A stretch of 64,000 bases of DNA. Origin: UBA2705 sp963977125. GTDB lineage: Bacteria > Pseudomonadota > Alphaproteobacteria > Micavibrionales > Micavibrionaceae. Below, one piece after another: positions 53,540 through 62,519 of this stretch (within the stretch, counting starts at the first letter, position 1; each line of letters begins with the position of its first letter). A model generated the notes under the pieces. That model worked only from the letters and a program-made list of their open reading frames with translations. It was not told the origin of the DNA and searched no databases. The stretch lies in NCBI GenBank assembly GCA_963977125.1, contig CAXBNJ010000004.1, positions 62,001 to 126,000 of the forward strand, in the 5' to 3' direction. A program made the position numbers and the translations under genes.

Positions 53540-55447
53540 ATGGCGTTCAAACAAAAAATGATTAGTAAAAATGCAGCGTATCACCCTCTTATATATATAC
53601 TGTTTTTATTAATAAGTACTTACCTTCCTTTAAGCGCCCATGCAGCAGGTGGCGCAAGTGCGACCGAGCCGGCCCCCTCAAGCGCACAAACAGAAAGCAT
53701 CACACCCCCAGAACCAAATAGTGAAATTCATTACGGCGTATCAATGCATGATAGCCCTGCATTAAAATCTGCCGATGAGCATTTCCCCTACACCAATCCT
53801 GACGCCCCGAAAGGCGGCGCTTTAAAGCAAGCTGTGATTGGAACTTTTGACAATTTAAACCCTTACAACATTAAAGGTGTGGCTTCAGCCAGTGGCCTAA
53901 ACTTAATATACGACCGCTTAACCACGCGCTCATGGGATGAGCCCTTCTCGCTATACCCTTTAATCGCTGAGCATATAAGCTTTAGCGAAGATCGCTTAGC
54001 CGTCGATATAAAACTAAACCCTAAAGCGCGTTTTTCTAATGGTCAGCCCATCACAAGCGATGATGTCTTATTTACTTATGAGACATTAAAAACGAATGGC
54101 CGCCCAAATATGCGTAATGTCTATAAATTGGTTGATGAATATAAAGCCATAGACTCCTACACCCTTAAAATCACCCTCAAGCCAGAAAGCAACCGCGAAG
54201 CGGCGATGATCATGGCGATGATGCCCGTATTATCAAAAGCCTATTGGCAGGATCGTGATTTCAACGAATCGCTAACCGATATTCCGTTATCTAACGGGCC
54301 ATATAAGATTAAATCTTTTGAAATAGGCCGCGACATCATCTATGAGCGGGACACGAATTATTGGGCCAAAGACCTCCCTATCATTCAAGGACTCTATAAT
54401 TTTGATGAAATACGCTATGATTATTACCGCGATGATGACGTTGCCTTAATGGCCTTTAATGCAGGGGACGTGAATTACCGCCGAGAATCGAATGTTTCTA
54501 AATGGATGACGGGTTACGAAACCATAAACGCCAATAAACAACCGATAAAGCGCCAAGAAATTCGCCATGGCCGCCCGGATAAATCGCATAGTATTATTTT
54601 TAATACGCGCCGCGCGCCTTTTGATGACATTGTCGTACGCAAGGCTTTATCTTCTCTGATTGACTTTCAATGGGTCAATAAGAACATCTATCACGATAGA
54701 AAAAACCACGAGATCACATATTTCCCCAACTCTAACTTCACCGCCACAGGCGCGCCATCGCCTGAAGAAATCGCGATTTTGGGTAAATATAAATACGAAA
54801 TCCCCCTAAGCGCCATGAGCGATACATTAAGAACGCCTGATACCTCTAATGCTCAACAGGTTCGTAAAAGCTATATGCATGCCGATTACATGCTACGCCA
54901 ATCGGGATGGATCATTGATGATGGCAAGAGAATACACCAAGACAGCAAACAGCCACTCGACTTTGAACTTATCGTTTCAAATCCAGAAGACGAAAAACTT
55001 GCCTTAGCCTTTAAACGCAGCCTAAAACGCCTTGGCATTGAGCCCAGCATTCGCCGCCTTGATAGCGTCGCATTTCAAGGGCGCCTCAAAGACTATGATT
55101 TCGATTCCGTTATTAGCTTTTGGAACACCAGCCTATCGCCAGGCACGGAACAGCGCTTATATTGGAGCTGCGATGCCGCCAACACCAAAGCGCAATGGAA
55201 TTACTCTGGCGTTTGCAACCCGGCCATTGATCATATTTTAGACAGGATCACCGACACAACGACGCGTGATGATTTAATACTTAATATGCGCATGCTGGAC
55301 CGTATCCTCACAAATTTATATATTGGTGTGCCCTTATTCCACCGCAACAAAGATTATGTGGCCAATACGGACAATCTTGCTAAGCCTGAAAAAGACGCGC
55401 TTTACGGTGTAATTATTGAAAGCTGGTGGGAAAAACAGCAGAATTAA
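53540..55447 (+). CDS. Periplasmic peptide-binding protein of an ABC transporter (YejA-like)
   Basis: A 635-residue extracellular solute-binding protein, family 5. A signal peptide (IYILFLLISTYLPLSAHA) precedes the YejA-type start (YGVSMHDSPALKSADEHFPY, NPDAPKGGALKQ, GTFDNLNPY). The family repeats FSNGQPITSDDVLFTYETL, LSNGPYKIKSFEIGRDIIYER, and KALSSLIDFQWVN are present. It would deliver oligopeptides or microcin-type molecules to an inner-membrane ABC permease. The permease and ATPase genes (yejB/E/F) are not adjacent, so it is an orphan binding protein or shares a transporter encoded elsewhere. Confidence 0.93.
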   Translation: MAFKQKMISKNAAYHPLIYILFLLISTYLPLSAHAAGGASATEPAPSSAQTESITPPEPNSEIHYGVSMHDSPALKSADEHFPYTNPDAPKGGALKQAVIGTFDNLNPYNIKGVASASGLNLIYDRLTTRSWDEPFSLYPLIAEHISFSEDRLAVDIKLNPKARFSNGQPITSDDVLFTYETLKTNGRPNMRNVYKLVDEYKAIDSYTLKITLKPESNREAAMIMAMMPVLSKAYWQDRDFNESLTDIPLSNGPYKIKSFEIGRDIIYERDTNYWAKDLPIIQGLYNFDEIRYDYYRDDDVALMAFNAGDVNYRRESNVSKWMTGYETINANKQPIKRQEIRHGRPDKSHSIIFNTRRAPFDDIVVRKALSSLIDFQWVNKNIYHDRKNHEITYFPNSNFTATGAPSPEEIAILGKYKYEIPLSAMSDTLRTPDTSNAQQVRKSYMHADYMLRQSGWIIDDGKRIHQDSKQPLDFELIVSNPEDEKLALAFKRSLKRLGIEPSIRRLDSVAFQGRLKDYDFDSVISFWNTSLSPGTEQRLYWSCDAANTKAQWNYSGVCNPAIDHILDRITDTTTRDDLILNMRMLDRILTNLYIGVPLFHRNKDYVANTDNLAKPEKDALYGVIIESWWEKQQN

Positions 55448-55559
55448 AAAAACAGCATTGTTAAAATAAGCGCCAACTGATAATCTAACATTTAATGGGT
55501 TCACCATTTTGCTCCATTATTTATATATTTATAAAATAACAAATCAGGACACGATTATT

Positions 55560-56096
55560 ATGAAGCGTACATTTTTAGCTTGTACCGCATTAGCGTTAGC
55601 CCTTACCGGCTGTACCTCAGAGCGTGAAGTCACCAAAATGAAGTTGGAAAACAACACACAATATTGGCAGAGAACACAAGCGACCTCGTCTCTTTACTTA
55701 CGCGGCGCGAAAGCTCAGCAAATGCTGGCGCGTGACACTGCACGCTGCACTGTGGAAATCAACGAATTAGTTAATCAAGGCCTTATTCGTGAAGCTATTC
55801 CAGCACATACAGTAAACGGTAAAGTACCTGATCCAGATTCTGCACTCGGCAAAATGGCGCATTGGGAAACACCAGAGCGTGATGGCCACTTGCTACATGA
55901 AGTTATCGAATATCACGATTTTGAAACATGCATGGTTCACAAAGGTTGGGATCGCGTTGAATACCTGCCTTATGAACAAGCCGTTCGCGCACGTGACGAA
56001 TATCTAGAAGCCGTTGGCAAACAAAAATACACTTCAACATACGAAGTTGTTGCCGACCCTATTGTTGAAAAAAGCTTTGGCGACCTTAACGAATAG
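55560..56096 (+). CDS. Lipoprotein of unknown function
   Basis: A 178-residue protein with a clear lipobox (L15-T16-G17-C18) after a short Lys/Arg and Ala/Leu-rich signal peptide. It should be lipidated and anchored in a membrane. The mature part is mostly charged and has two further cysteines (ARCTVE and FETCMVH) that could form a disulfide, and Tyr-rich C-terminal sequence. No known domain is recognised. A strong hairpin terminator follows. Confidence 0.75.
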   Translation: MKRTFLACTALALALTGCTSEREVTKMKLENNTQYWQRTQATSSLYLRGAKAQQMLARDTARCTVEINELVNQGLIREAIPAHTVNGKVPDPDSALGKMAHWETPERDGHLLHEVIEYHDFETCMVHKGWDRVEYLPYEQAVRARDEYLEAVGKQKYTSTYEVVADPIVEKSFGDLNE

Positions 56097-56121
56097 GGTA
56101 AGCGCATAAAATATAATTCAT

Positions 56122-56155
56122 AAAAAAGGCTGATATTTATATCAGCCTTTTTTAT
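56122..56155. terminator. Terminator between the lipoprotein gene and the CBS-protein gene
   Basis: AAAAAAGGCTGATAT (56122-56136) and ATATCAGCCTTTTTT (56139-56153) form a near-perfect hairpin with six T at the end. The central A/T pairs open to give the loop. Both genes face it, so it can serve both. Confidence 0.85.
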
Positions 56156-56207
56156 TACCTACATCGAACAGATAGTGTTCGATTAAGATCACAATATATT
56201 AACGCAA

Positions 56208-57524
56208 CTAAACCACCTCGTCCTCAAGCGGACGTACAGAGATCAATGTAATCTGGTTACGCTGACGACGTAATATCTCAAAGCTGAAACCATAAAAATT
56301 GAAGCGCTGATTTATTTCTGGCAATTGCTTGGCCTCATAGATAATCAAGCCCGCAATTGTCGAGTAATCTTCTTTATCCGGTAAGTTCCATTCAAACTCA
56401 CGGTTCAGATCACGCAAAGTCACGTCGCCATTAATAAGATAGACACCATCAACATTTTTGCGCACACCTTTAACGGCAATATCATGCTCATCGTCAATCT
56501 CACCAACAATCTCCTCAAGGATGTCTTCTAATGTAACAATGCCCATAAAGGCGCCATACTCATCAACAACCATCGCGAAATGCTCACGGCGCTCACGGAA
56601 AGCTTGCAGCTGATCATAGAGATTAGAAGTCTCAGGAATAAACCACGGCTCGCTCGTGATGTCTTGAACCGTGAGCTTATTAACGTCATTGTCACTTTTT
56701 TGTAACGCGCGGAACAAAGCTTTAGCATGCAAGACACCAACAATATCATCGTGATTTTCATTATAAAGCGGGATACGTGTATAGCTGCTACTCAACACCT
56801 CAGAAACCAGGTCAGCAATCGGCATATTAATATCAAGCGCCTCTACATTTTTCCGATGCACCATGATCTCTTCAACATCGACATCAGCCAGATCAAGAAT
56901 AGAGCGCAACATAGCGCGCTGATCATCAACTTCTTGGGCTTGCCCGCGATGCATTTCAATTACGCCGCGTAATTCTTCAACATCACCATCTGTATTCACG
57001 CGCTCAACGACGACACCAAACAGACGTAAAGTACTCTTAACAATCCAACCGACCAATTGTGAAATAGGCGAAAAGACAATAACCACAACATTAATAATGG
57101 GTGAGATGGCTAAAGCCATTTTATCAGCATGTAACAAAGCATATGTTTTTGGAAGAACCTCAGCAAAGATAAGAACAAGTAAAGTCATGCAAATGGTCGC
57201 GTAAACAATGCCCGCTTCGCCAAACAGCTCCATTAAAAGCCCCGTGGCTAATGACGTCGCCAAAATATTAACAAGATTGTTGCCAAGCAATAAAGCCCCG
57301 ATAAGGCGATCCTTACGCTCAATTAATTTACGCACCAATGTCGCGCGCTTATTACCATCACGCTCATAAGAGTGCATTCTTGCTTCAGACACAGCCGTCA
57401 AAGACGTCTCTGATCCTGAGAAAAAGCCTGACAGAGCCAAGAGGAAGAAAATAACTCCCATATAAATCCAAACCATTGGGTCTTCTAATGGTGGTAAAGA
57501 ATCTGCGTTTTCCATGGTTTCCAT
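56208..57524 (-). CDS. CNNM/DUF21-CBS-CorC/HlyC family transporter-like protein
   Basis: A 438-residue hemolysin-C-like protein. The DUF21/CNNM membrane domain spans about residues 12-200 with three to four helices (IYMGVIFFLLALSGFFSGSE carries the family GSETSLTA motif). Two CBS domains follow (VEEIMVHRKNVEAL; VQDITSEPWFIPETSNL), then a CorC/HlyC domain (DYSTIAGLIIYEAKQLPEI). Relatives transport or sense Mg2+/Co2+. It closes the aroK-aroB run, a common alphaproteobacterial order. The ATG at 57524 has AAGGA upstream. Confidence 0.91.
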   Translation of the reverse strand: METMENADSLPPLEDPMVWIYMGVIFFLLALSGFFSGSETSLTAVSEARMHSYERDGNKRATLVRKLIERKDRLIGALLLGNNLVNILATSLATGLLMELFGEAGIVYATICMTLLVLIFAEVLPKTYALLHADKMALAISPIINVVVIVFSPISQLVGWIVKSTLRLFGVVVERVNTDGDVEELRGVIEMHRGQAQEVDDQRAMLRSILDLADVDVEEIMVHRKNVEALDINMPIADLVSEVLSSSYTRIPLYNENHDDIVGVLHAKALFRALQKSDNDVNKLTVQDITSEPWFIPETSNLYDQLQAFRERREHFAMVVDEYGAFMGIVTLEDILEEIVGEIDDEHDIAVKGVRKNVDGVYLINGDVTLRDLNREFEWNLPDKEDYSTIAGLIIYEAKQLPEINQRFNFYGFSFEILRRQRNQITLISVRPLEDEVV

Positions 57525-57614
57525 GATTAGTCCTTGAGTTACATTAACGAGAGTTATTAAGCCTGCGTTATAATCCGCATAACCATCGGGCTTTACTTAT
57601 TATTAAATCACACC

Positions 57615-58745
57615 TTACGTAGCGCTAACGAAACGATCAAGCACTTCACGTAATTTCATTTCGGGCACTTGCGTATTAACCACGGCACACCCCAATTTTT
57701 TCATAGTAATAAAGGCAATACCTTGTGCATTGGCTTTTTTATCACGTGACATTAAGGCCAGCATGTCATTCGTACTAATATCTGGTTTGTCTTTAATATC
57801 ACTATACTGCGTTGGTAGACCAACAAGGCGCAAATGCCTAGTAATATCTTGCACATCCGCTTTCGATAAATGACCAAGCGCATAAGACAGATCCGCCGCC
57901 AAGCACATACCAATTGATACAGCCTCACCATGACGCAGCCTGTCATCATAAAGACATAGCGCTTCTAATGCGTGCCCAAAAGTGTGGCCCAGATTTAAAA
58001 GCGCACGGATATTTGATTCTTTTTCATCTTTTGATACGATTTCAGCTTTAATCTCACAGCATCTTTTTACCGCATATTGTAATGCCGCACTATCATGCGC
58101 GAGTAACGCCTCCCCATGCTCATGCAGCCAATGCATAAAATCAACATCCCACAGCAATCCATATTTATATATTTCCGCATATCCCGCGCGCATTTCACGT
58201 TCAGGCAGCGTCTTTAACAAAGCTGTATCGCAAAAGACGTGCTGGGGCTGATAAAAAGCGCCGACAAGATTTTTACCCGCCGGGATATTCACAGCCGTCT
58301 TACCGCCAACGGAACTATCAACTTGCGCTAATAAAGTGGTCGGCATCTGGATAAAAGCGATGCCGCGCATATAACTCGCCGCAACGAATCCTGCCAAGTC
58401 GCCAATTACCCCGCCACCAAGTGCAATGATCAACGAATCGCGTTTTGCACCGCTCTGTGCGAGCCATTCCAATATCTCGCCATATTGCTGGATAGATTTG
58501 CTGCTTTCGCCCGAAGGGACATTATACACAAGAACCGACTGATTTTTCTGACGAAGCCCTTCAATAAATTTTTGCGCGAAAAGCGGTGTAAGCGCCTCAT
58601 CTGTAATAATGAAGAGAGATTTATTCTGATAGCGCGCAGCTAAAAAATCATACGCCTCATCAAACAGATCTGCGCCAATGCCAATATCATAACTTCTATC
58701 AGCGAGTGATACTGTGACTTTATTAAGGGGAATCATGCTGTTCAT
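57615..58745 (-). CDS. aroB: 3-dehydroquinate synthase
   Basis: A 376-residue NAD- and metal-dependent enzyme that converts DAHP to 3-dehydroquinate in the shikimate pathway. GGGVIGDLAGFVAASYMRGI, QMPTTLLAQVDSSVGGKTAVN and the metal-ligand NLGHTFGHALEAL segment are diagnostic. It follows aroK by 94 bases. Full length. Confidence 0.96.
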   Translation of the reverse strand: MNSMIPLNKVTVSLADRSYDIGIGADLFDEAYDFLAARYQNKSLFIITDEALTPLFAQKFIEGLRQKNQSVLVYNVPSGESSKSIQQYGEILEWLAQSGAKRDSLIIALGGGVIGDLAGFVAASYMRGIAFIQMPTTLLAQVDSSVGGKTAVNIPAGKNLVGAFYQPQHVFCDTALLKTLPEREMRAGYAEIYKYGLLWDVDFMHWLHEHGEALLAHDSAALQYAVKRCCEIKAEIVSKDEKESNIRALLNLGHTFGHALEALCLYDDRLRHGEAVSIGMCLAADLSYALGHLSKADVQDITRHLRLVGLPTQYSDIKDKPDISTNDMLALMSRDKKANAQGIAFITMKKLGCAVVNTQVPEMKLREVLDRFVSAT

Positions 58746-58839
58746 GGCTTAACATTAACCTTAGTTATTTTCTTAACTGAATCTATTTTTTAAATACACT
58801 CTATACATACCCTAAACATATAAAGGAGAGATAACTTAA

Positions 58840-59385
58840 TTACACAAACGCACTTAAAGACTCACAAATCTGATTTACAGTGTCATGCCCGCCGTGATTA
58901 GCATTTATATGATAATGCGCTTGCTCATAAAAGGGAGTACGTGCCTGTAAAAGCTGTGAGAGAACTTCTTTTGGATCATTATTCTTTAATAAAGGGCGGT
59001 CATTGCGCTTTGATGTACGCTCAACCAAAACATCTAAATCAGATTGCAGCCAAAACAAATGCGCTTGCTGGGTTAACAGCGCCAAGGTTTCAGGCTCAGT
59101 TATACACCCGCCCCCCGTTGAAATCACGCTTGCCTTATTTTCCAGCAAGCGGCGAATGACCTTTTTTTCCAAATCACGAAAAGCATTTTCACCATAACGC
59201 TCAAAAATATCAGCGATGGACTGCCCTGCACTGGCGACAATCTCGTCATCCGAATCGACAAAGGATATTCCCAATTTCTTAGCCAGAAGCCTGCCTATAT
59301 GTGTCTTGCCCGTCCCCATCATACCTATTAAAACAATTGGTTTGGACAAAGTCAGCATGGATGGGTCAAAATCTGAAGCAATCAT
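58840..59385 (-). CDS. aroK: Shikimate kinase
   Basis: A 181-residue kinase that phosphorylates shikimate. Walker A is GMMGTGKT, SFVDSDDEI binds shikimate, STGGGCI and the RPLL lid arginine (RNDRPLL) are present. The ATG at 59385 is chosen; a longer frame opens with TTG at 59436 in an unconserved region. Divergent from the xerD side of the window. Confidence 0.94.
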   Translation of the reverse strand: MIASDFDPSMLTLSKPIVLIGMMGTGKTHIGRLLAKKLGISFVDSDDEIVASAGQSIADIFERYGENAFRDLEKKVIRRLLENKASVISTGGGCITEPETLALLTQQAHLFWLQSDLDVLVERTSKRNDRPLLKNNDPKEVLSQLLQARTPFYEQAHYHINANHGGHDTVNQICESLSAFV

Positions 59386-59520
59386 ATACACTTTTTTTCT
59401 ATTATTATAAAAAATAACTTGGCAGCACCAACGCAACAGAGTAATTTATGAGGCTACATTATGAAATCAATCTGATTTTAGTAATATACATCTGATAAAA
59501 TAATAAATAAAGAGCGACGC

Positions 59521-59667
59521 ATGGGAAAATTTATATTTGGGTTCATTATACTCACTTTAGCTATAGGCTTTACTTGGCTTGCTATGACGCAACCAAAAAT
59601 AACGCCTGTTGCTATGGAAGAATCAATTAACACTCAACGCTTTCTTGATGCACAAAAACAAGGCTAA
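59521..59667 (+). CDS. Tiny single-helix membrane protein of unknown function
   Basis: A 48-residue open frame with a plausible start (GAG seven bases before the ATG). It has a Gly/Ile/Leu-rich N-terminal membrane helix (KFIFGFIILTLAIGFTWLAM) and a short polar tail (TQPKITPVAMEESINTQRF). It lies between divergent aroK and xerD. Function unknown; it could be a chance frame, though the composition is clearly protein-like. Confidence 0.45.
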   Translation: MGKFIFGFIILTLAIGFTWLAMTQPKITPVAMEESINTQRFLDAQKQG

Positions 59668-59790
59668 TAATTAGGTTCATTAACTAATATTATTAGATTT
59701 CCCTAATATCCGCTTAGCCGTAAAGCGTTATTAAGGCGTAACTTTCTGAGTTACTTCAAAAGAAATAATAATTTATGTCAAACTTACCGC

Positions 59791-59819
59791 TTGACAGGCT
59801 ATAATAGATTATGTAATAA
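59791..59819 (+). promoter_or_regulatory. Predicted xerD promoter
   Basis: A perfect TTGACA (59791-59796) is followed after 17 bases by TAATAA (59814-59819). This would give a leader of about 135 bases before xerD containing a short open frame and a hairpin. The gap 59668-59790 shows nothing else. Confidence 0.45.
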
Positions 59820-59833
59820 CTAACATCGGATTT

Positions 59834-59944
59834 ATGTCGATAGATATGAATATTAGAAAAACAAAAAATAACTTTTGTGGGGTTAAACCAAGCCTATCGG
59901 ACACAAAAAAAACCAAATTAACGGAAATGTCCGTAGGAAATTGA
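59834..59944 (+). CDS. Possible 36-codon leader peptide upstream of xerD
   Basis: An ATG at 59834 opens a 36-codon frame rich in Lys, Thr and Asn that ends with TGA 16 bases before the xerD ATG. Its stop codon lies just before the xerD ribosome binding site (AAGGAG). No ribosome binding site of its own is clear. It could couple translation to xerD or be chance. Confidence 0.25.
   Translation: MSIDMNIRKTKNNFCGVKPSLSDTKKTKLTEMSVGN
59893..59937 (+). promoter_or_regulatory. Hairpin in the xerD leader
   Basis: CCTATCGGACA (59893-59903) can pair with TGTCCGTAGG (59928-59937) to form a 10-bp stem with one bulged T and a 24-base A-rich loop. It ends 9 bases before the ribosome binding site of xerD, close enough to influence translation. 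Confidence 0.45.
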
Positions 59945-59960
59945 TAAGGAGAACTAAAAT

Positions 59961-60953
59961 ATGGCACGTCCAGGACGCCCAGCACTACCAAAACCGGATC
60001 TGCACCCTTCTGTAGACGCATTCTTAAATATGCTTCAAACAGAACGTAACGCCGCGTTAAATACTCGCCAAGCCTATTGGAGAGATTTAGCCGATGTGAG
60101 CTTGTTCTTAAAGAATAAAGCTGATTCTGACATTAACGTTGCAAACACAGATGAAATTAAAGCATATCTGAAAGATCTTGCTAGCAAAGCTAATGCTAAA
60201 GGCAAAGGCACAGGCACGATTTCAGAACGCACAATTGCACGCCGCCTATCAGCGATGCGTCAATATTACCGTTTCATGATCTCTGAGAAATCTCGTAAAG
60301 ATGATCCGACATCAACAATTGAAAGCCCTAAGCAAGGCCGTACGCTTCCAAAAACTTTGAGCGAAACTGAAGTAAGCACACTTATTCGTGTTGCTGGCGA
60401 ATCTGGTACAGCTGAAAGCACACGTCTTGTATGTCTGCTTGAAATGCTTTATGCCACAGGCCTTCGTGTTTCTGAGCTCGTTGGTCTATCTATGGCTGCC
60501 GTTGGCGAAGAAACACAATTCCTTCTTGTTGAAGGTAAAGGCGGTCGTGAGCGCATGGTTCCTTTAAGTGACCCAGCACAAAAAGCGATGACTAACTATT
60601 TTGAAGTACGTCAGGGCTTTATTGCTCCTGAAGATGATGGCACACAAGCACAGTGGTTGTTCCCATCTAAGACTTCAGTTAAAGGTCACCTAACACGCCA
60701 ACGTTTTGCACAGCTTCTTAAAGATCTTGCTCGTGCAGCGAAAGTTGATGAAGAGCGCGTAAGCCCGCACGTCCTACGTCACGCATTTGCAACACACCTA
60801 CTTAGCCGTGGCGCAGATCTTCGTTCAGTACAAAAAATGCTTGGTCATGCAGACATCGCAACAACTCAAATCTACACACATATCCTTAATAAGGATCTGA
60901 AAGAGACTGTTGATGAGAAGCACCCATTAGGTAAAACGGGTACAAGCTCTTAA
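59961..60953 (+). CDS. xerD: Site-specific tyrosine recombinase XerD
   Basis: A 330-residue tyrosine recombinase that resolves chromosome dimers at dif with XerC. The N-terminal SAM-like core-binding domain (VDAFLNMLQTERNAALNTRQAYW) precedes the catalytic domain, with Arg in ATGLRVSEL, Lys in EGKGGRERMVPL, HxxR in HVLRHAFATHLL, and His and the nucleophile Tyr in LGHADIATTQIYTHI. The next gene is accA, a conserved alphaproteobacterial xerD-accA order, so this is the housekeeping enzyme, not a phage integrase. Ribosome binding site AAGGAG. Codon use leans to CGT/GGT/CTT, unlike most neighbours. Confidence 0.94.
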   Translation: MARPGRPALPKPDLHPSVDAFLNMLQTERNAALNTRQAYWRDLADVSLFLKNKADSDINVANTDEIKAYLKDLASKANAKGKGTGTISERTIARRLSAMRQYYRFMISEKSRKDDPTSTIESPKQGRTLPKTLSETEVSTLIRVAGESGTAESTRLVCLLEMLYATGLRVSELVGLSMAAVGEETQFLLVEGKGGRERMVPLSDPAQKAMTNYFEVRQGFIAPEDDGTQAQWLFPSKTSVKGHLTRQRFAQLLKDLARAAKVDEERVSPHVLRHAFATHLLSRGADLRSVQKMLGHADIATTQIYTHILNKDLKETVDEKHPLGKTGTSS

Positions 60954-60995
60954 TATTAGATGCGCTTAATTAGCGTTTCTAGCTAAAATTATTAT

Positions 60996-61037
60996 ATCAA
61001 GCAGGTTTTTGAATTGTCAGAACCTGCTTGATTTGTT
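60996..61037 (+). terminator. xerD terminator
   Basis: A perfect 12-bp stem (ATCAAGCAGGTT at 60996-61007, AACCTGCTTGAT at 61021-61032) with a 13-base loop is followed by TTGTT. It separates xerD from accA, which therefore should have its own promoter or rely on read-through. Confidence 0.75.
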
Positions 61038-61101
61038 ATATAGGCACTCTTATAGAGTCAGTAAGCCTCATTAAAAGAAGAAAATACGGAAAGACATAAG
61101 C

Positions 61102-62043
61102 ATGCTTGAGTTTGAAAAACCTGTCATTGAATTAGAAGCAAAAATTGCAGAACTTCGCCATGTTGGCAGCGATGACGAGATCAACGTCGCCGATGAAGTC
61201 GCACGCATGCAAACTAAGGCAGACCGCTTACTCGGACAAATCTATTCAAAACTAACACCAGCACAAATAGTTCAAGTTGCGCGCCATCAAGAACGCCCAC
61301 ATTTTTGTGACTACACAAAACATATGTTTGAAGACTTCACGCCACTTGCTGGCGACCGTCTATTTGGTGAAGATCACGCCTTAATAGGCGGACTTGCCCG
61401 CTTTAAAGGCCAAAGCGTTGTCGTTATGGGCCAAGAAAAAGGCCACGACACTGAAAGTCGTATCATGCGTAACTTTGGCATGGCACGCCCTGAAGGCTAC
61501 CGTAAAGCTCAGCGCTTAATGGACATGGCGACACAATTTCAAATCCCCGTCATATCATTGGTTGATACAGCAGGAGCTTACCCTGGCCTCGGCGCTGAAG
61601 AGCGTGGCCAATCTGAAGCCATCGCCCGCTCAATTGAATCATGCCTTAAACTTGAAGTGCCGATGATGTCAGTCGTTATTGGTGAAGGCGGATCAGGTGG
61701 TGCGATTGCGATTGCTGCAGCAGACCGCATTTACATGCTTCAAAACTCTATCTACTCTGTGATTTCGCCTGAAGGCTGTGCATCTATCTTATGGCGCAGC
61801 GCTGATTACGCCAAAGACGCCGCTACAGCTTTAAAACTAACAGCGGATGATATGCTTGAAAACGGTCTGATCGATGCGATCATTAATGAGCCACAAGGTG
61901 GCGCCCATAGAAATAAAGAGCAAACAATTAAAAATGTTGCGAAGCAAATTGAAACTGGCTTAGAAGAATTAAGCCCATGGAAAGCCGAAAAACTTGTCCA
62001 TGCACGTGAAGAAAAATTCCTTAAAATGGGAAGAGCGGCATAA
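61102..62043 (+). CDS. accA: Acetyl-CoA carboxylase carboxyltransferase subunit alpha
   Basis: A 313-residue subunit that transfers CO2 from carboxybiotin to acetyl-CoA in fatty acid synthesis. LEFEKPVIELEAKIAELR is the family start; AHD-like GQEKGHDTESRIMRNFGMARPEGYRKA, DTAGAYPGLGAEERGQSEAI and IGEGGSGGAIAIAAADRIYML are diagnostic. The beta subunit accD is elsewhere. Full length. Confidence 0.97.
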   Translation: MLEFEKPVIELEAKIAELRHVGSDDEINVADEVARMQTKADRLLGQIYSKLTPAQIVQVARHQERPHFCDYTKHMFEDFTPLAGDRLFGEDHALIGGLARFKGQSVVVMGQEKGHDTESRIMRNFGMARPEGYRKAQRLMDMATQFQIPVISLVDTAGAYPGLGAEERGQSEAIARSIESCLKLEVPMMSVVIGEGGSGGAIAIAAADRIYMLQNSIYSVISPEGCASILWRSADYAKDAATALKLTADDMLENGLIDAIINEPQGGAHRNKEQTIKNVAKQIETGLEELSPWKAEKLVHAREEKFLKMGRAA

Positions 62044-62117
62044 AACGGCCAAGCTCTCCCACTCTTAAAATAGTCTTTTTAAAATTGTTTAAAATATAGG
62101 CTAATAAAATTCACGTA

Positions 62118-62519
62118 TCACGTATAACGCTGTATCTGGCTTTGATTCTGACGGGTCAGCAGCGCTGTCCCTAAGGGCGCACCTGTTTTAAGATTAACAT
62201 TCACTTTCGCTCGTGAAAGCATCGTGTTAAAATCCCCATGTCCAGCATTGCGATGACCATCGCACGTCGTCGCAGATCGAAAATAAAGCAGCAAGAAGAC
62301 GCGTATAGATGATGTCAAACTTGCCTCAACCCTTTTTCGAAGTGCAATTAACGAGCAAATTTCATGAATTGTCGCTTCTTCTCTTTCCGCGACCTCATAT
62401 AACATCTTCCACATTTCAGGCTCTAAACGTATTGATGTTCGCCGCCCCATCACGGTTATATTCTTGCCCTGTAACGATGTAATATCATGCAGTTTTTTGG
62501 ATTTGCTATCCATATACAT
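62118..62519 (-). CDS. Ribbon-helix-helix domain protein
   Basis: A 133-residue protein with a RHH_4-type DNA-binding region (TSIRLEPEMWKMLYEVAERE, then TIHEICSLI and SSIRVFLLLYF) at about residues 28-80. The ATG at 62519 has GGGGGAG six bases upstream. The last 50 residues are polar with no known domain. It is a probable transcription regulator; the target is unknown. Confidence 0.8.
   Translation of the reverse strand: MYMDSKSKKLHDITSLQGKNITVMGRRTSIRLEPEMWKMLYEVAEREEATIHEICSLIALRKRVEASLTSSIRVFLLLYFRSATTCDGHRNAGHGDFNTMLSRAKVNVNLKTGAPLGTALLTRQNQSQIQRYT

Noticed and set aside
59961..60953. xerD as a phage or island integrase
   Set aside because: It is next to accA in the conserved order, has XerD length and motifs, and no tRNA or att repeat lies nearby.
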